NCBI RefSeq assembly: GCF_033406955.1
Contig: NZ_CP137734.1
Coordinates: 8,184,001 to 8,248,000 of the forward strand
DNA length: 64,000 nucleotides
Source: Streptomyces violaceoruber
GTDB lineage: Bacteria > Actinomycetota > Actinomycetes > Streptomycetales > Streptomycetaceae
Reading direction: 5' to 3'
Shown: positions 15,302 through 24,367 of the stretch, in pieces
How positions within the stretch are numbered: position 1 is the first letter of the stretch
Layout: every line of letters begins with the position of its first letter
Notes under the pieces: model-generated
What the model saw: the letters and a program-made list of their open reading frames with translations, nothing else
The model's database searches: none
Told to the model about the DNA's origin: nothing
Program-made: the position numbers and the translations under genes

Positions 15302-17599
15302 ATGGCAACTTTGCTGTACCGGTTGGGCCGTGGCGCCTTCCGACGGCGCCGGTGGGTGACCCTGGCGTGGGCGGCCGTCGTGCTCGGCGTCGTGCTCGGC
15401 GCCATGAGCGCCGGCGAGGCGGGCGACGACTCGGACTCCATGCCGGGGATCGAGTCCCAGCACGCCTTCGACCTCATCAACGAGCGGTTCCCGGGCGCCG
15501 AGGCGGAAGGCGCCGATGCCCGGATCGTCCTCGTCGCACCGGACGGCCGGCAGGTCACGGCGAGCGAGTACCGAGCGGCGATCGACACCCTGGTCGCCGA
15601 GGTGGCCGACGGACCGCAGGTCGCCGCCGTCTCCGACCCCCTCGACGCGGCGACGGTCAGCCAGGACGGATCCACGGCGTACGCCACCGTCACCTACGAG
15701 GTGACCGAGGACAACGTCACCGACGCCGGACGGGCGGATCTCACGGCGGCGGTGGAGCGGGCCCGGACCTCCGGCCTGACCGTCGAGGCCGGCGGCGGGG
15801 CCGTGGCCGGTGAGCCGCCGGCCGGGATCGGCGAGTTCCTGGGCATCGGCGTCGCCGCGGTGGTCCTGCTGATCACCTTCGGCTCGCTGGCAGCCGCCGG
15901 ACTGCCGCTGATCACCGCCGTCGTCGGCGTGGCCCTCACCCTCGCCTCGATCGTCGCGCTGGGCAGTGCCCTCGGCATGTCGACGGCCAGCGGTGACCTG
16001 GCCATGATGATCGGGATCGCGGTCGGCGTCGACTACGCCCTGCTCGTCGTCTCCCGCTACCGCGAAGAGCGCGCCGAGGGGCACGACGCCCGGGAGGCGG
16101 CGGGGCTGGCCGTGGGCACGGCCGGATCCGCGGTCGTCTTCGCCGGACTCACCGTCGTCATCGCGCTGGCCGGCCTGTCGGTGATCGGAGTGCCGTCGCT
16201 GACGAAGATGGGCCTGGCCGCCGCGGGCGCGGTCGTCATCGCGGTGCTGATCACCCTCACCCTGGTCCCGGCGCTGTGCGGCTTCTGGCCCGACGCCCTG
16301 CTGGCCCGCCGGGTCGGCAAGGGACGGAGCGCCCCGTCTGCCCGCCGGTTCCGCAAGGGACGCAGCACCCCTCCCGCCCGCCGGTTGCGCGGGGGCCCGG
16401 GCCGCGGCGCCGCCCGACGCACCCGCGAGGCCGGGGCGTGGAGCGTCCGCTGGGCCCGGTTCGTACAGCGCCGCCCGGTGCCCGTACTGCTCGGCTCGGC
16501 GGTCCTTCTTGGCGCCCTCGCCGTACCGGCGCTCGACCTGCGGCTCGGCATGCCCGGCGACGAGGCCAAGCCCACCTCCACCACCGAACGCCGGGCGTAC
16601 GACGCCCTCGCGGACGGTTTCGGACCCGGGTTCAACGGCCCACTCACGGTCGTCGTGGACGCCCGGCAGGCAGACGACCCGCGGTCGGCGGTCGCGGCCG
16701 TCTCCGACAGGCTCGCCGCCACCGCCGGAGTGGTCTCCGTGGCGCCGCCCCGCTTCAACGCGGCGAAGGACACCGCGGTGATCCAGGCCGTCCCGGCCAC
16801 CGCGCCCACCAGCGAGCGGACCGAGGAACTCGTCCACACCATCCGCGACGAGCGGCACGCCACCGAGTCCGCCACCGGCGCCACCTTCGAGGTGACCGGC
16901 ACCACCGCGCTCAACATCGACGTCGCCCGCAAGATGACGGACGCCCTGATCCCCTACCTCCTCGTCGTGGTGGGCCTGGCCTTCCTCCTGCTGCTCGTCG
17001 TCTTCCGCTCCGTACTCGTCCCGCTCAAGGCCGCACTCGGCTTCCTGCTGTCGGTCGGGGCGTCCTTCGGGGCACTGGTCACCATCTTCCAGAACGGCCA
17101 CGGCGCCGGGCTCCTGGGCGTCGAGGAGACCGGACCGGTCATGAGCACGATGCCGCTCATGCTGGTGGGCATCGTCTTCGGCCTCGCCATGGACTACCAG
17201 GTGTTCCTGGTGTCGCGGATGCGGGAGGCCGTCGTCCACGGAGAACGGCCGGCCGAGGCCGTCGTCACCGGATTCCGCCACAGCGGCCGGGTCGTGACCG
17301 CCGCCGCCGTCATCATGACGTCCGTCTTCGCCGGCTTCATGACCGGCGGCGAAACCCTCCTCAAAATGGTCGGCTTCGGCCTGGCGGTCGCCGTCCTGTT
17401 CGACGCCTTCGTCGTCCGCATGGCCTTCGTGCCCGCCGTCCTGGTCCTGCTCGGCGAGCGCGCCTGGTGGCTGCCGCGCCGACTGGACCGGCTGCTGCCG
17501 CGGGTCGACGTGGAGGGCGAGGCGCTCGGCCGGCGGACCCCCGCGCCCGCGCTCGCGGCCGTCCCCGACACCGACCGGCAGGACACGGTGCGCGCCTGA
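15302..17599 (+). CDS. MMPL family RND-type transporter
   Basis: 765 residues with two repeated halves, each having one N-terminal helix, an extracellular domain and a bundle of about five helices (about 175-330 and 550-720). The proton-relay-like GVDYALLVVSRYREE and its second-half counterpart GLAMDYQVFLVSRMREA are visible. Exports lipids or hydrophobic small molecules across the membrane. The loop at about 335-385 is an arginine-rich repeat (RRVGKGRS / RRFRKGRS). Start chosen at ATG 15302 with GGAG eight bases upstream; the longer frame has no protein-like N-terminus. Followed by a terminator. Confidence 0.92.
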   Translation: MATLLYRLGRGAFRRRRWVTLAWAAVVLGVVLGAMSAGEAGDDSDSMPGIESQHAFDLINERFPGAEAEGADARIVLVAPDGRQVTASEYRAAIDTLVAEVADGPQVAAVSDPLDAATVSQDGSTAYATVTYEVTEDNVTDAGRADLTAAVERARTSGLTVEAGGGAVAGEPPAGIGEFLGIGVAAVVLLITFGSLAAAGLPLITAVVGVALTLASIVALGSALGMSTASGDLAMMIGIAVGVDYALLVVSRYREERAEGHDAREAAGLAVGTAGSAVVFAGLTVVIALAGLSVIGVPSLTKMGLAAAGAVVIAVLITLTLVPALCGFWPDALLARRVGKGRSAPSARRFRKGRSTPPARRLRGGPGRGAARRTREAGAWSVRWARFVQRRPVPVLLGSAVLLGALAVPALDLRLGMPGDEAKPTSTTERRAYDALADGFGPGFNGPLTVVVDARQADDPRSAVAAVSDRLAATAGVVSVAPPRFNAAKDTAVIQAVPATAPTSERTEELVHTIRDERHATESATGATFEVTGTTALNIDVARKMTDALIPYLLVVVGLAFLLLLVVFRSVLVPLKAALGFLLSVGASFGALVTIFQNGHGAGLLGVEETGPVMSTMPLMLVGIVFGLAMDYQVFLVSRMREAVVHGERPAEAVVTGFRHSGRVVTAAAVIMTSVFAGFMTGGETLLKMVGFGLAVAVLFDAFVVRMAFVPAVLVLLGERAWWLPRRLDRLLPRVDVEGEALGRRTPAPALAAVPDTDRQDTVRA

Positions 17600-17610
17600 C
17601 CCGCGCCGCA

Positions 17611-17645
17611 GGGAGGCCGCCCGTGCCGGACACGGGCGGCCTCCC
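17611..17645 (+). terminator. Rho-independent-type hairpin after MMPL gene
   Basis: Perfect 15-bp inverted repeat (17611-17625 and 17631-17645, GGGAGGCCGCCCGTG and its complement) with loop CCGGA, 12 bp past the MMPL stop. It separates the exporter from the two-component system. Confidence 0.85.
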
Positions 17646-17690
17646 GCCGCGCGGCGGGCGCATCGGCGATCCTGGTCCCAGGAGGAAACC

Positions 17691-18884
17691 ATGCTCAGCA
17701 GTTGGCGGCGGTACGCCGACAGCCACCCGCATCTCGTCGAGACGGCCTTCCTGCTGCTGGTGCTCGCCGTCACCAGCCGGCAGTACGTGCACCAGGGCCC
17801 CGGCTGGTGGCAGGGCCAGCCCTTGGCGCTCGTGGCCACGGCGGGCCTGCTGCCGCGCCGCGGCCACCCGCGCGCCGCGGTCCTCGTCACGGCCGCCTGC
17901 GCCGCCGCCTCCGTCGCTCTCGGCTACCTGATCTCCCCACTCCTGCTGCTGCCCGTCCTGATCGCGCTCTACGAACTGGCCGTCCGCACCCCGCAGCGCA
18001 CCGCGTACGCCTGCTACGGAGCCACCGTCGCGCTGGTCGTCCCCGCCGCCCTGCTCTCCGCACGCGACGGCCGGCCGTGGATGGACGAGAGCGTCGGCCC
18101 CGTGTTCTGGATCCTGCTGCCGGTCCTGGCCGGCACGGCGGTCCGCAACCGTCGCGCCCACCTCGACGCCGTCCACACCCGGGCCGAGCACGCCGAACGC
18201 ACCCGCGAGGAGGAGGCCCGCCACCGGGTCGCCGAGGAACGCATCCGCATCGCCCGCGAACTGCACGACGTCGTCGCCCACCACATGGCGCTGGCCAACG
18301 CCCAGGCCAGCACCGCCGCCCACCTCGCCCGCACCCACCCGGAGCAGGCCCACGAGATCCTCACCCACCTCACCGGCACCACCGCTTCGGCGCTGCGCGA
18401 ACTGAAGGCCACCGTGGGCCTCCTGCGCAGTCCCGACGACACCGGCGACACAGGCGGCCCCGACGACCTGCGCCCGCCCCCGGGGCTCGGCCGACTCCCC
18501 GAACTGGTCTCCGCGTTCGGCTCCGCCGGGCTCCACGTCACCGTCACCGTCCGGGGCACGCGGCGCCCCCTGCCGCCCGGAGTCGACCTGACCGCCTTCC
18601 GCATCGTGCAGGAGGCCCTTACCAACGTCACCAAACACACCGACGCCGGCACGGCCGACGTACACCTCGCCTACGCCCACGACCGCCTCACCCTCACGGT
18701 CACCGACGACGGCGGCGCCTCCCCGCGCCCGCCGGGCCCCGGCGGCGGCTTCGGCCTCGTCGGCATGCGGGAACGCGCCGAGACCTCCGGCGGACGACTG
18801 AGCGCGGGCACCCTCGCGGACGGCGGCTTCGCCGTCACCGCCGAACTCCCCGCCCCGCCACCAGCAAGGGAACAGCCCTCATGA
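17691..18884 (+). CDS. Sensor histidine kinase (HisKA_3/NarL group)
   Basis: 397 residues: about four to five N-terminal membrane helices (15-150), a coiled segment, the HisKA_3 dimerisation helix with phospho-acceptor His192 (ARELHDVVAHHMA), and a HATPase domain with N-box NVTKH and glycine-rich GGGFGLVGMRER. No large external sensor domain, so it probably senses a membrane-related signal. A strong GGAGGAAACC precedes the ATG. Its stop overlaps the response regulator start (ATGA). May respond to membrane stress linked to the upstream MMPL exporter, by position only. Confidence 0.92.
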   Translation: MLSSWRRYADSHPHLVETAFLLLVLAVTSRQYVHQGPGWWQGQPLALVATAGLLPRRGHPRAAVLVTAACAAASVALGYLISPLLLLPVLIALYELAVRTPQRTAYACYGATVALVVPAALLSARDGRPWMDESVGPVFWILLPVLAGTAVRNRRAHLDAVHTRAEHAERTREEEARHRVAEERIRIARELHDVVAHHMALANAQASTAAHLARTHPEQAHEILTHLTGTTASALRELKATVGLLRSPDDTGDTGGPDDLRPPPGLGRLPELVSAFGSAGLHVTVTVRGTRRPLPPGVDLTAFRIVQEALTNVTKHTDAGTADVHLAYAHDRLTLTVTDDGGASPRPPGPGGGFGLVGMRERAETSGGRLSAGTLADGGFAVTAELPAPPPAREQPS

Positions 18885-19552
18885 CGATCCGCGTGCTGCT
18901 CGCCGACGACCAGGCCCTGCTGCGGGCGACCTTCCGCATCCTGATCGACTCCAGCGAGGACATGGACGTGGTCGCCGAAGCCGCCGACGGCCGGGACGCC
19001 GTCGAACTGACCCGCACCCACCGACCCGACATCGTCCTCATGGACATCCGCATGCCCGGCACCGACGGCCTCGCCGCCACCGCCGAGATCTGTGCCGACC
19101 CCGCCCTCCGGGGCACCCGGGTCCTCATCCTGACCACCTTCGAGACCGACGAACACGTCGCCCGGGCGCTGCGCATCGGGGCGAGCGGTTTCCTCGGCAA
19201 GGACGTCACGGCCGAGGAACTCCTCGACGGCATCCGCACGGTGGCCGCCGGCGACGCCCTCCTGTCCGCCGCGGCCACCCGCAGCCTCATCACCCGGTTC
19301 CTCGATTCCCCCGACCCCCGGGCGTCCCCCGTGCCGCCCGAGGACCTGGCCGCCCTCACCGCCCGCGAGCGAGAGGTGACCGCCCTGGTCGCGGACGGCA
19401 AGTCCGACAAGGAGATCGCGGCCGAACTGTTCCTCAGCCCGCTGACGGTACGCACCCACGTCCAGCGCGCCAAGACCAAGCTCGGCGCCCGGGACCGCGC
19501 CCAACTGGTCGCCCACGCCTACCGCTCCGGCCTCGCGCGGCCGCCCCGCTGA
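18881..19552 (+). CDS. Response regulator, NarL/FixJ (LuxR) type
   Basis: 223 residues: receiver domain with acidic pocket (ADD at 8-10), phospho-acceptor Asp55 (LMDIRMPG), the Thr switch (LTTFE) and a Lys near 105 (FLGKDV). A LuxR-type HTH follows at about 155-215 (LTAREREVTALVADGKSDKEIA). Co-translated with the histidine kinase through an ATGA overlap, so it is the cognate partner. Target genes are not evident. Confidence 0.93.
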   Translation: MTIRVLLADDQALLRATFRILIDSSEDMDVVAEAADGRDAVELTRTHRPDIVLMDIRMPGTDGLAATAEICADPALRGTRVLILTTFETDEHVARALRIGASGFLGKDVTAEELLDGIRTVAAGDALLSAAATRSLITRFLDSPDPRASPVPPEDLAALTAREREVTALVADGKSDKEIAAELFLSPLTVRTHVQRAKTKLGARDRAQLVAHAYRSGLARPPR

Positions 19553-19593
19553 CGGCCTGCTCGCGGCCGGTGGTGTGAGAGGATCCCGGATCC

Positions 19594-20628
19594 ATGAACG
19601 AACTGACCGGAGCGACCGAAACGACCGGGGCGACGACGACCGCCGTGGTCCTCGCCGGGTACGGCCCGGTCGGGCAGGCCTTCGTCGACCGGCTGGCCCG
19701 GGACGGAGAAGCGCTCGCCCGCCGGCACGGCGTACGACCGAGGGTGGCTGCCGTACGCGCGAGCGCGGCCCAGTGCCGGCCGGACGCGGACGGGTCGGTG
19801 CCGCCGCGCTCGCGGTGGGACCCCGCGAGGCCGCTGGACGAGACCTTCGACCGCACCGGCGCGCGGGTGTTCGTCCAGGCCGTCCCGTCCTCGCCCGGAC
19901 TGCGGGAGCGCGCCGCCGAGGAGGCCCTGGCGGCACTGCGCCGGGGCATCCACGTGGTGACGGCCACCAAGAGCCATCTGCTCACGCACTGGCGGGACCT
20001 CGACGCGGCCGCCCGGGCGGGCGGCAGCATGATCAGGATCTCCGGGGCCACCGGGGCGGCGCTCCCGGCGGGCGACCTGTCGCGCACGTCCCTGCGCGGC
20101 CTGGACTGCCGGACGATCCGCGCCTGCCCCAACGGCACCGCCACCTTCGTGCTCGACCGACTGGCCGGGGGCGACACGCTGGGCGACGCGATCCGCGCCG
20201 CGCAGCTGCGGGGCATCGCGGAGGCGGATCCCTCGGCGGACCTGTCGGGCGACGACGCCGCCACCAAGGTGCGGCTGCTGGCCGCGCTGGCCTGGGGCTG
20301 GGACCCGGCCGAGGTGCGGGTGCGGGCCGAGCCGGTGGACGGGACCACGGCGAGGCGGGCTCTGGCCGCGGCCGCCCGGTCCCGTCGGCTGCGGGCGGTC
20401 GCCGGCGCGGCGGTGGCCGAGCCCGGCGTCGTGCGCGTACGGCTCGAGGAGACGGAAGCCGGCGACCCGCTGCACGCACTGACCGGGCCCGAGAAGGCCG
20501 CGGTGTTCGGTTGCCCGGACGCGGGCGACGTGACGGTGAGCGGCGGGCGGTCGAGCCCGGTGGGGGCGGCACTGGCCCTGGTGAAGGACACCGTCGAGGT
20601 CACGGCCGCGCGCACCGGCTTCCACTGA
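19594..20628 (+). CDS. Homoserine dehydrogenase-like protein
   Basis: 344 residues. N-terminal Rossmann motif VVLAGYGPVGQAF, then VTATKSHLL in the place of the homoserine dehydrogenase NKALL lysine motif, and EADPSADLSGDDAATK matching the catalytic D...K segment of the family. No ACT domain. It may reduce aspartate semialdehyde or act on a related substrate; a stand-alone copy away from thr genes suggests a specialised role. ATG follows GAGAGGATC. Confidence 0.75.
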   Translation: MNELTGATETTGATTTAVVLAGYGPVGQAFVDRLARDGEALARRHGVRPRVAAVRASAAQCRPDADGSVPPRSRWDPARPLDETFDRTGARVFVQAVPSSPGLRERAAEEALAALRRGIHVVTATKSHLLTHWRDLDAAARAGGSMIRISGATGAALPAGDLSRTSLRGLDCRTIRACPNGTATFVLDRLAGGDTLGDAIRAAQLRGIAEADPSADLSGDDAATKVRLLAALAWGWDPAEVRVRAEPVDGTTARRALAAAARSRRLRAVAGAAVAEPGVVRVRLEETEAGDPLHALTGPEKAAVFGCPDAGDVTVSGGRSSPVGAALALVKDTVEVTAARTGFH

Positions 20629-20656
20629 CGCAGGGGTACGGCGACTCGGCAAGGGC

Positions 20657-21646
20657 CTACGCCACGGTGACGACGGTCTTGCCGCGCGCGTGGCCCTCCT
20701 CGACGTGCCGCAGCGCCCGTGCGGTGTCGGCCAGGGCGAAGGTCCGGCCGACCACGGGCGTGACCTGCCCGGCGTCGACGAGCGCGGTGACGGCCGACAG
20801 ATCCTCGTGGACCGGCCCGTCCGGGGTCGCCGGCAGGATCGGACGCAGCCTCTGCCGTGCGACGGCGTTGGCCGCCGCCAGTCTCAGCATGGCGCCGACG
20901 GCCCCGAACACCCGGCCGGGGGAGCCGCCGCCGTTGGCCACCAGGACGCCCGCCGGGGTGAGCGCCCGGCGCAGCCGGCCCAGCGGGTGGTTGCCCACGT
21001 TGTCCAGTACGACGTCGTAGCGCCCGCGTCCGTCGGTGAAGTCCTCCCGGGCGTAGTCCAGGACATGGGCGGCGCCCAGGGAACGCACCAGGTCGGTGTT
21101 GGCGGCGCTGCACACCCCGGTGACCTCCGCGTCCAGGACCGCCGCGATCTGGACCGCGAAGGTGCCCACCCCGCCGCCCGCCCCGTTGACCAGGACCCGC
21201 TGCCCGGACCGCACGCGACCGACGGTCCGGATGCCGCGCAGGGCGGTCACCGCCGCCATCGGCAGTGCCGCGGCCTGCTCGAAGGTCAGCCCCTCGGGCA
21301 CGGGCACCAGCATCGGTGCGGTGGTGCACGCGTACTCGGCGAAGGCTCCCGGGCAGAACCCCAGGACCCGGTCGCCGGGACCGAACCCCCGCACGTCCGC
21401 GCCGACCCGCTCCACCACCCCCGCCGCGTCGAGGCCGGCCACCGGGCACTTCGGCCGGGTCAGCCCCATGCCGCCCAGCATCCGGGCCACGTACGGGTCT
21501 CCGCGCAGCATGTGCCAGTCGTAGGGGTTCACGGCGGCGGCGTGCACGCGCACCAGCACCTGGCCGGCACCGGCGTGAGGCCGGTCCACGTCCCGCAGCC
21601 GCAGGCTGTCCGGGGGACCGAACCGCTCCTGGACCACTGCCTTCAT
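20657..21646 (-). CDS. NADPH:quinone reductase-type MDR oxidoreductase
   Basis: 329 residues of the zinc-free medium-chain dehydrogenase/reductase family. N-terminal MKAVVQERFG, substrate loop DWHMLRGDPY, and nucleotide-binding NGAGGGVGTFAVQIA are typical of quinone oxidoreductases acting with NADPH. Structural-zinc cysteines are absent. Start at ATG 21644-21646; the frame continues upstream but without protein-like sequence. Single gene convergent with the homoserine dehydrogenase-like gene. Confidence 0.87.
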   Translation of the reverse strand: MKAVVQERFGPPDSLRLRDVDRPHAGAGQVLVRVHAAAVNPYDWHMLRGDPYVARMLGGMGLTRPKCPVAGLDAAGVVERVGADVRGFGPGDRVLGFCPGAFAEYACTTAPMLVPVPEGLTFEQAAALPMAAVTALRGIRTVGRVRSGQRVLVNGAGGGVGTFAVQIAAVLDAEVTGVCSAANTDLVRSLGAAHVLDYAREDFTDGRGRYDVVLDNVGNHPLGRLRRALTPAGVLVANGGGSPGRVFGAVGAMLRLAAANAVARQRLRPILPATPDGPVHEDLSAVTALVDAGQVTPVVGRTFALADTARALRHVEEGHARGKTVVTVA

Positions 21647-21777
21647 CGCCCTGCCACCATCCCCTCGGGGACCCCCGGCACCGATCGCGGGTCGCGCGGT
21701 GAGGGCACCGTAGGGGCAGGGTCCGCCCCCGTCAACAGGCCGCCCGGCTCCGGGTCGCGCGTTCGTGGCGGCGCATG

Positions 21778-22392
21778 TCAGAGGAGTTCGTAGAGCAGGT
21801 GCGTGGCGTTCGGTGTGGCGTTCGCGCTCCGCCGGACGAGCGTGTGCGGTGTTCCCCCGGTGAACAGCGGCGTTCCAAAGCCCAGCACGACGGGGGCCAG
21901 GTGCAGGGACAGCACCTCGACCAGCCCGGCGTCGAGCGCGGAGCCGATCAGGGCCCCGCCGCCCATCAGGACGACGTCGAGGTCCCGGCCGAGGTCCGCC
22001 GAAGCCGCCTCGGCACGCTCGCGGGCCGCGGCGACGGCGTCGGGCAGACCGGTCGTGACGAACGTCCAGTCGAGGCCGGTGAGCCGGACCGACTCCGGTG
22101 GCGAGGCCGTCACGACGACGAACGGCGGTCTGCCGACCTCCGCGGCGCCGTAGCCGACGGTGTCGTCCCAGCCGCCCGGTCCGTCCACCAGGTCGAAGAG
22201 CCGGCGGCCGAGGACGACGGCGCCCGACCGGGCGGTCGTCTCGCGCACGATCCGGCGCTCCTCGGGATCGTCGGAGAACGCCCAGGTGTGCAGGGCCTCG
22301 CCGCCGGTGCCCAGACCGTTGCCCGGGCCGGGATCGGGCCCGGTGACGCAGCCGTCGAGGGAGATCGAGATGTCCGCGATGATGCGAGTCAT
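21778..22392 (-). CDS. RibD/dihydrofolate reductase-like family protein
   Basis: 204 residues. MTRIIADISISLDGCV at the N-terminus, VVLGRRLFD and VVLMGGGALIGSALDAGLVE are hallmarks of the RibD C-terminal/DHFR-like fold common in Streptomyces, which binds NADPH. The protein is not expected to be the essential folA enzyme; substrate unknown. Start at ATG 22392. Divergent from the DUF1838 gene with a 91-bp gap. Confidence 0.85.
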   Translation of the reverse strand: MTRIIADISISLDGCVTGPDPGPGNGLGTGGEALHTWAFSDDPEERRIVRETTARSGAVVLGRRLFDLVDGPGGWDDTVGYGAAEVGRPPFVVVTASPPESVRLTGLDWTFVTTGLPDAVAAARERAEAASADLGRDLDVVLMGGGALIGSALDAGLVEVLSLHLAPVVLGFGTPLFTGGTPHTLVRRSANATPNATHLLYELL

Positions 22393-22483
22393 ACAGGGGA
22401 GACCCGGTCCGCCGCCCGGATTCATCGGGCGGGTCGCCCCGATTCCCGGCCGGCGGGCGCGGCGGTCGCGCAGAGTACGTCCC

Positions 22484-23230
22484 ATGACGACACCCGCGCA
22501 GTCGCTCCGCTCCCTCGCCCGCACCCGGGCCTCCCTCGACGGCGAGGAGGTCACGTACTGGTGGTCCGGAAGTGTGTTCGCATGGGCGCCCGACGAGCCC
22601 TACGAGCGTCTCTTCGGCTTCGAAGGCGTCAACGTCGCCCGCCTCGTCCACGACGCCGAGGACGGCCCGGACTCCTACCGGCTGCTCACCCGTGAGGCCG
22701 CGTTCTACCTGGACCCCGTCACCGGCGACATCCTGGAGACCTGGCGGGACCAGCCGGTGGTGCACGTCTGGAACGACCCGGCGAACCAGAAGTGGCGCCC
22801 CTTCCCGGTCCCGACGACCGACCTGGGCGACCAGGTCTGCTTCAGCCTGGAGATCCCGCTCGCCTACCCCTCGCCCCTGCCGACGGCCCAGTACCCCCGC
22901 CACTCGGCCGGTGACACGTACCGGGCCCTGGAACTCTTCCAGTTCTTCGCCCGCCGCGAGGACCTGGCCGGACCGGACCCCAGTGTCCCGGCGACCATGT
23001 CGTGGACCCGGATGTCCCCGTGGGTCCCGTGGATGGCCCGCGGCGGGCGGCCCGGCGGCCTCACCTACCATTGCCGCGGCCGCAAGCTCGGCTCGTACAC
23101 GGAGGTGCCCGAGCGCACCCGTGCCCACATCGCCGGCCACCACCCGCGGTTCGCCCGGGCCCCGGAGAGGTGGAGCGAGCCGAACGAGACCAGCTGGACG
23201 TACTTCCGCGCGCTCAACCCGCCCGTGTGA
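22484..23230 (+). CDS. DUF1838 family protein
   Basis: 248 residues, soluble, without signal peptide. TYWWSGSVFAWAPDEPYERLFGFEGVN-like N-terminus and aromatic-rich C-terminal part (SWTRMSPWVPWM) match DUF1838, a family of unknown function. ATG 22484 chosen because upstream frame sequence is not protein-like. Confidence 0.72.
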   Translation: MTTPAQSLRSLARTRASLDGEEVTYWWSGSVFAWAPDEPYERLFGFEGVNVARLVHDAEDGPDSYRLLTREAAFYLDPVTGDILETWRDQPVVHVWNDPANQKWRPFPVPTTDLGDQVCFSLEIPLAYPSPLPTAQYPRHSAGDTYRALELFQFFARREDLAGPDPSVPATMSWTRMSPWVPWMARGGRPGGLTYHCRGRKLGSYTEVPERTRAHIAGHHPRFARAPERWSEPNETSWTYFRALNPPV

Positions 23231-23291
23231 GGTCCAGGAGCACGGCGGTGCGTGCGGTGCGTGCCATGGCCGCCCGCTTTATGGTTGCCCG

Positions 23292-23897
23292 ATGCGATTT
23301 GTTCCCAGATGGGTCCTGCTCTCGTCGGGATGCGCACCCGTACTGCTGATCGCAGGCTGGACCGGCGCCGCGTACGCCGAAGGAGCTTCCTACGATCCCG
23401 TCACCCAGACCATCAGCGTTCTGGGGGCCTACGGAGCCGCCGGATTCTGGGTGATGACGGCGGCGTTCCTGGCCCTGGGCGTCTGCCACCTGCTGACCGC
23501 CTGGGGGCTGCGGCCCGCCGCCACCGCCGGACGCGTGGCGCTGGGCGGCGGCGGACTCGCCGCGCTGGTCCTGGTGGCGCTCCCCGCGCCCAGCAGCGGA
23601 GGCTCCCTGCGGCACGGCGCGGTGGTGGTGGTCGGGTTCACGCTCCTGGCGGTCTGGCCGGTGCTGGCCGTCAACGGAGGTCCGGCCGGTCCCTGGGCGC
23701 TGCGTCTCGCGCCCTCGATCGCCGTGACGACCCTGATGGCCGCCGGTGGAGTGTGGTTCCTGATCGAGATGCGGCAGCACGGCGACGCCGGCGTCGCCGA
23801 ACGCGTCGTGACCTCCCTCCAGTCGCTGTGGCCCTTCGTGGTGGCCGCCTCCTGCCTCCGCCACGCCCGGCGACCGGGGACGGCCCCGGAGGGGTGA
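23292..23897 (+). CDS. DUF998-type membrane protein
   Basis: 201 residues with about six hydrophobic helices, beginning MRFVPRWVLLSSG. Motifs SYDPVTQTISVLGAYGAAGFW and the spacing of helices fit DUF998, a small integral membrane family of unknown role. It ends six bases before the stop of the opposite-strand gene. Confidence 0.7.
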   Translation: MRFVPRWVLLSSGCAPVLLIAGWTGAAYAEGASYDPVTQTISVLGAYGAAGFWVMTAAFLALGVCHLLTAWGLRPAATAGRVALGGGGLAALVLVALPAPSSGGSLRHGAVVVVGFTLLAVWPVLAVNGGPAGPWALRLAPSIAVTTLMAAGGVWFLIEMRQHGDAGVAERVVTSLQSLWPFVVAASCLRHARRPGTAPEG

Positions 23898-23903
23898 GGG
23901 CGC

Positions 23904-24266
23904 TCAACGCCGCGCCAGCGCCAGCACGCTCAGGCCGAACATCAGGACCCCCAGGGGCAGATGGACCGACGGAACATGTGCGATGCCGAGCACGACCTGG
24001 ACCGAGGCGAGGACGAGGAAGCCGCAGGCGTGCCGGACGGGCCGCAGCGGGCCGCCGCCCGGCTTCCACGCCAGCACCGCCGCGAGCACGTACAGCATCG
24101 ACGCCCCGTACATCACCCGGGCACCGACGCTGTGCAGTGTTTCCCCGTAGGACGCGGTCAGCAGCAGTCCGGCGGAGACCGCCTGGAGGAAGATGGTCAG
24201 TGTCTGCAGGGCGATCGCGATCCGCAGTAAGGAGAGTCGGTGCTGCGCCGTCGCCTGGGTTGCCAT
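23904..24266 (-). CDS. Small membrane protein
   Basis: 120 residues from ATG 24266 (MATQATAQHRLSLLRIAIALQ) with four predicted hydrophobic helices. I do not recognise a named family. It is divergent from the sigJ-like ECF gene and shares a 101-bp promoter region with it, so it could be a target or accessory protein of that sigma factor. Confidence 0.68.
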   Translation of the reverse strand: MATQATAQHRLSLLRIAIALQTLTIFLQAVSAGLLLTASYGETLHSVGARVMYGASMLYVLAAVLAWKPGGGPLRPVRHACGFLVLASVQVVLGIAHVPSVHLPLGVLMFGLSVLALARR

Positions 24267-24367
24267 GCCGCGGTCCCCATTTCCGCCCCGGAGGGCAGTG
24301 GATCGGTAAGGTCTCACCAGCCCGACGACGCGGGCCGGTGAAAGGTAAGGCGAGGGGGCGGTCGGGG

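Noticed and set aside
14714..17890. Minus-strand open frame of 1,058 codons opposite the MMPL gene
   Set aside because: It spans an MMPL gene, a terminator and the start of a histidine kinase and has low-complexity content. It is a mirror of the real coding strand.
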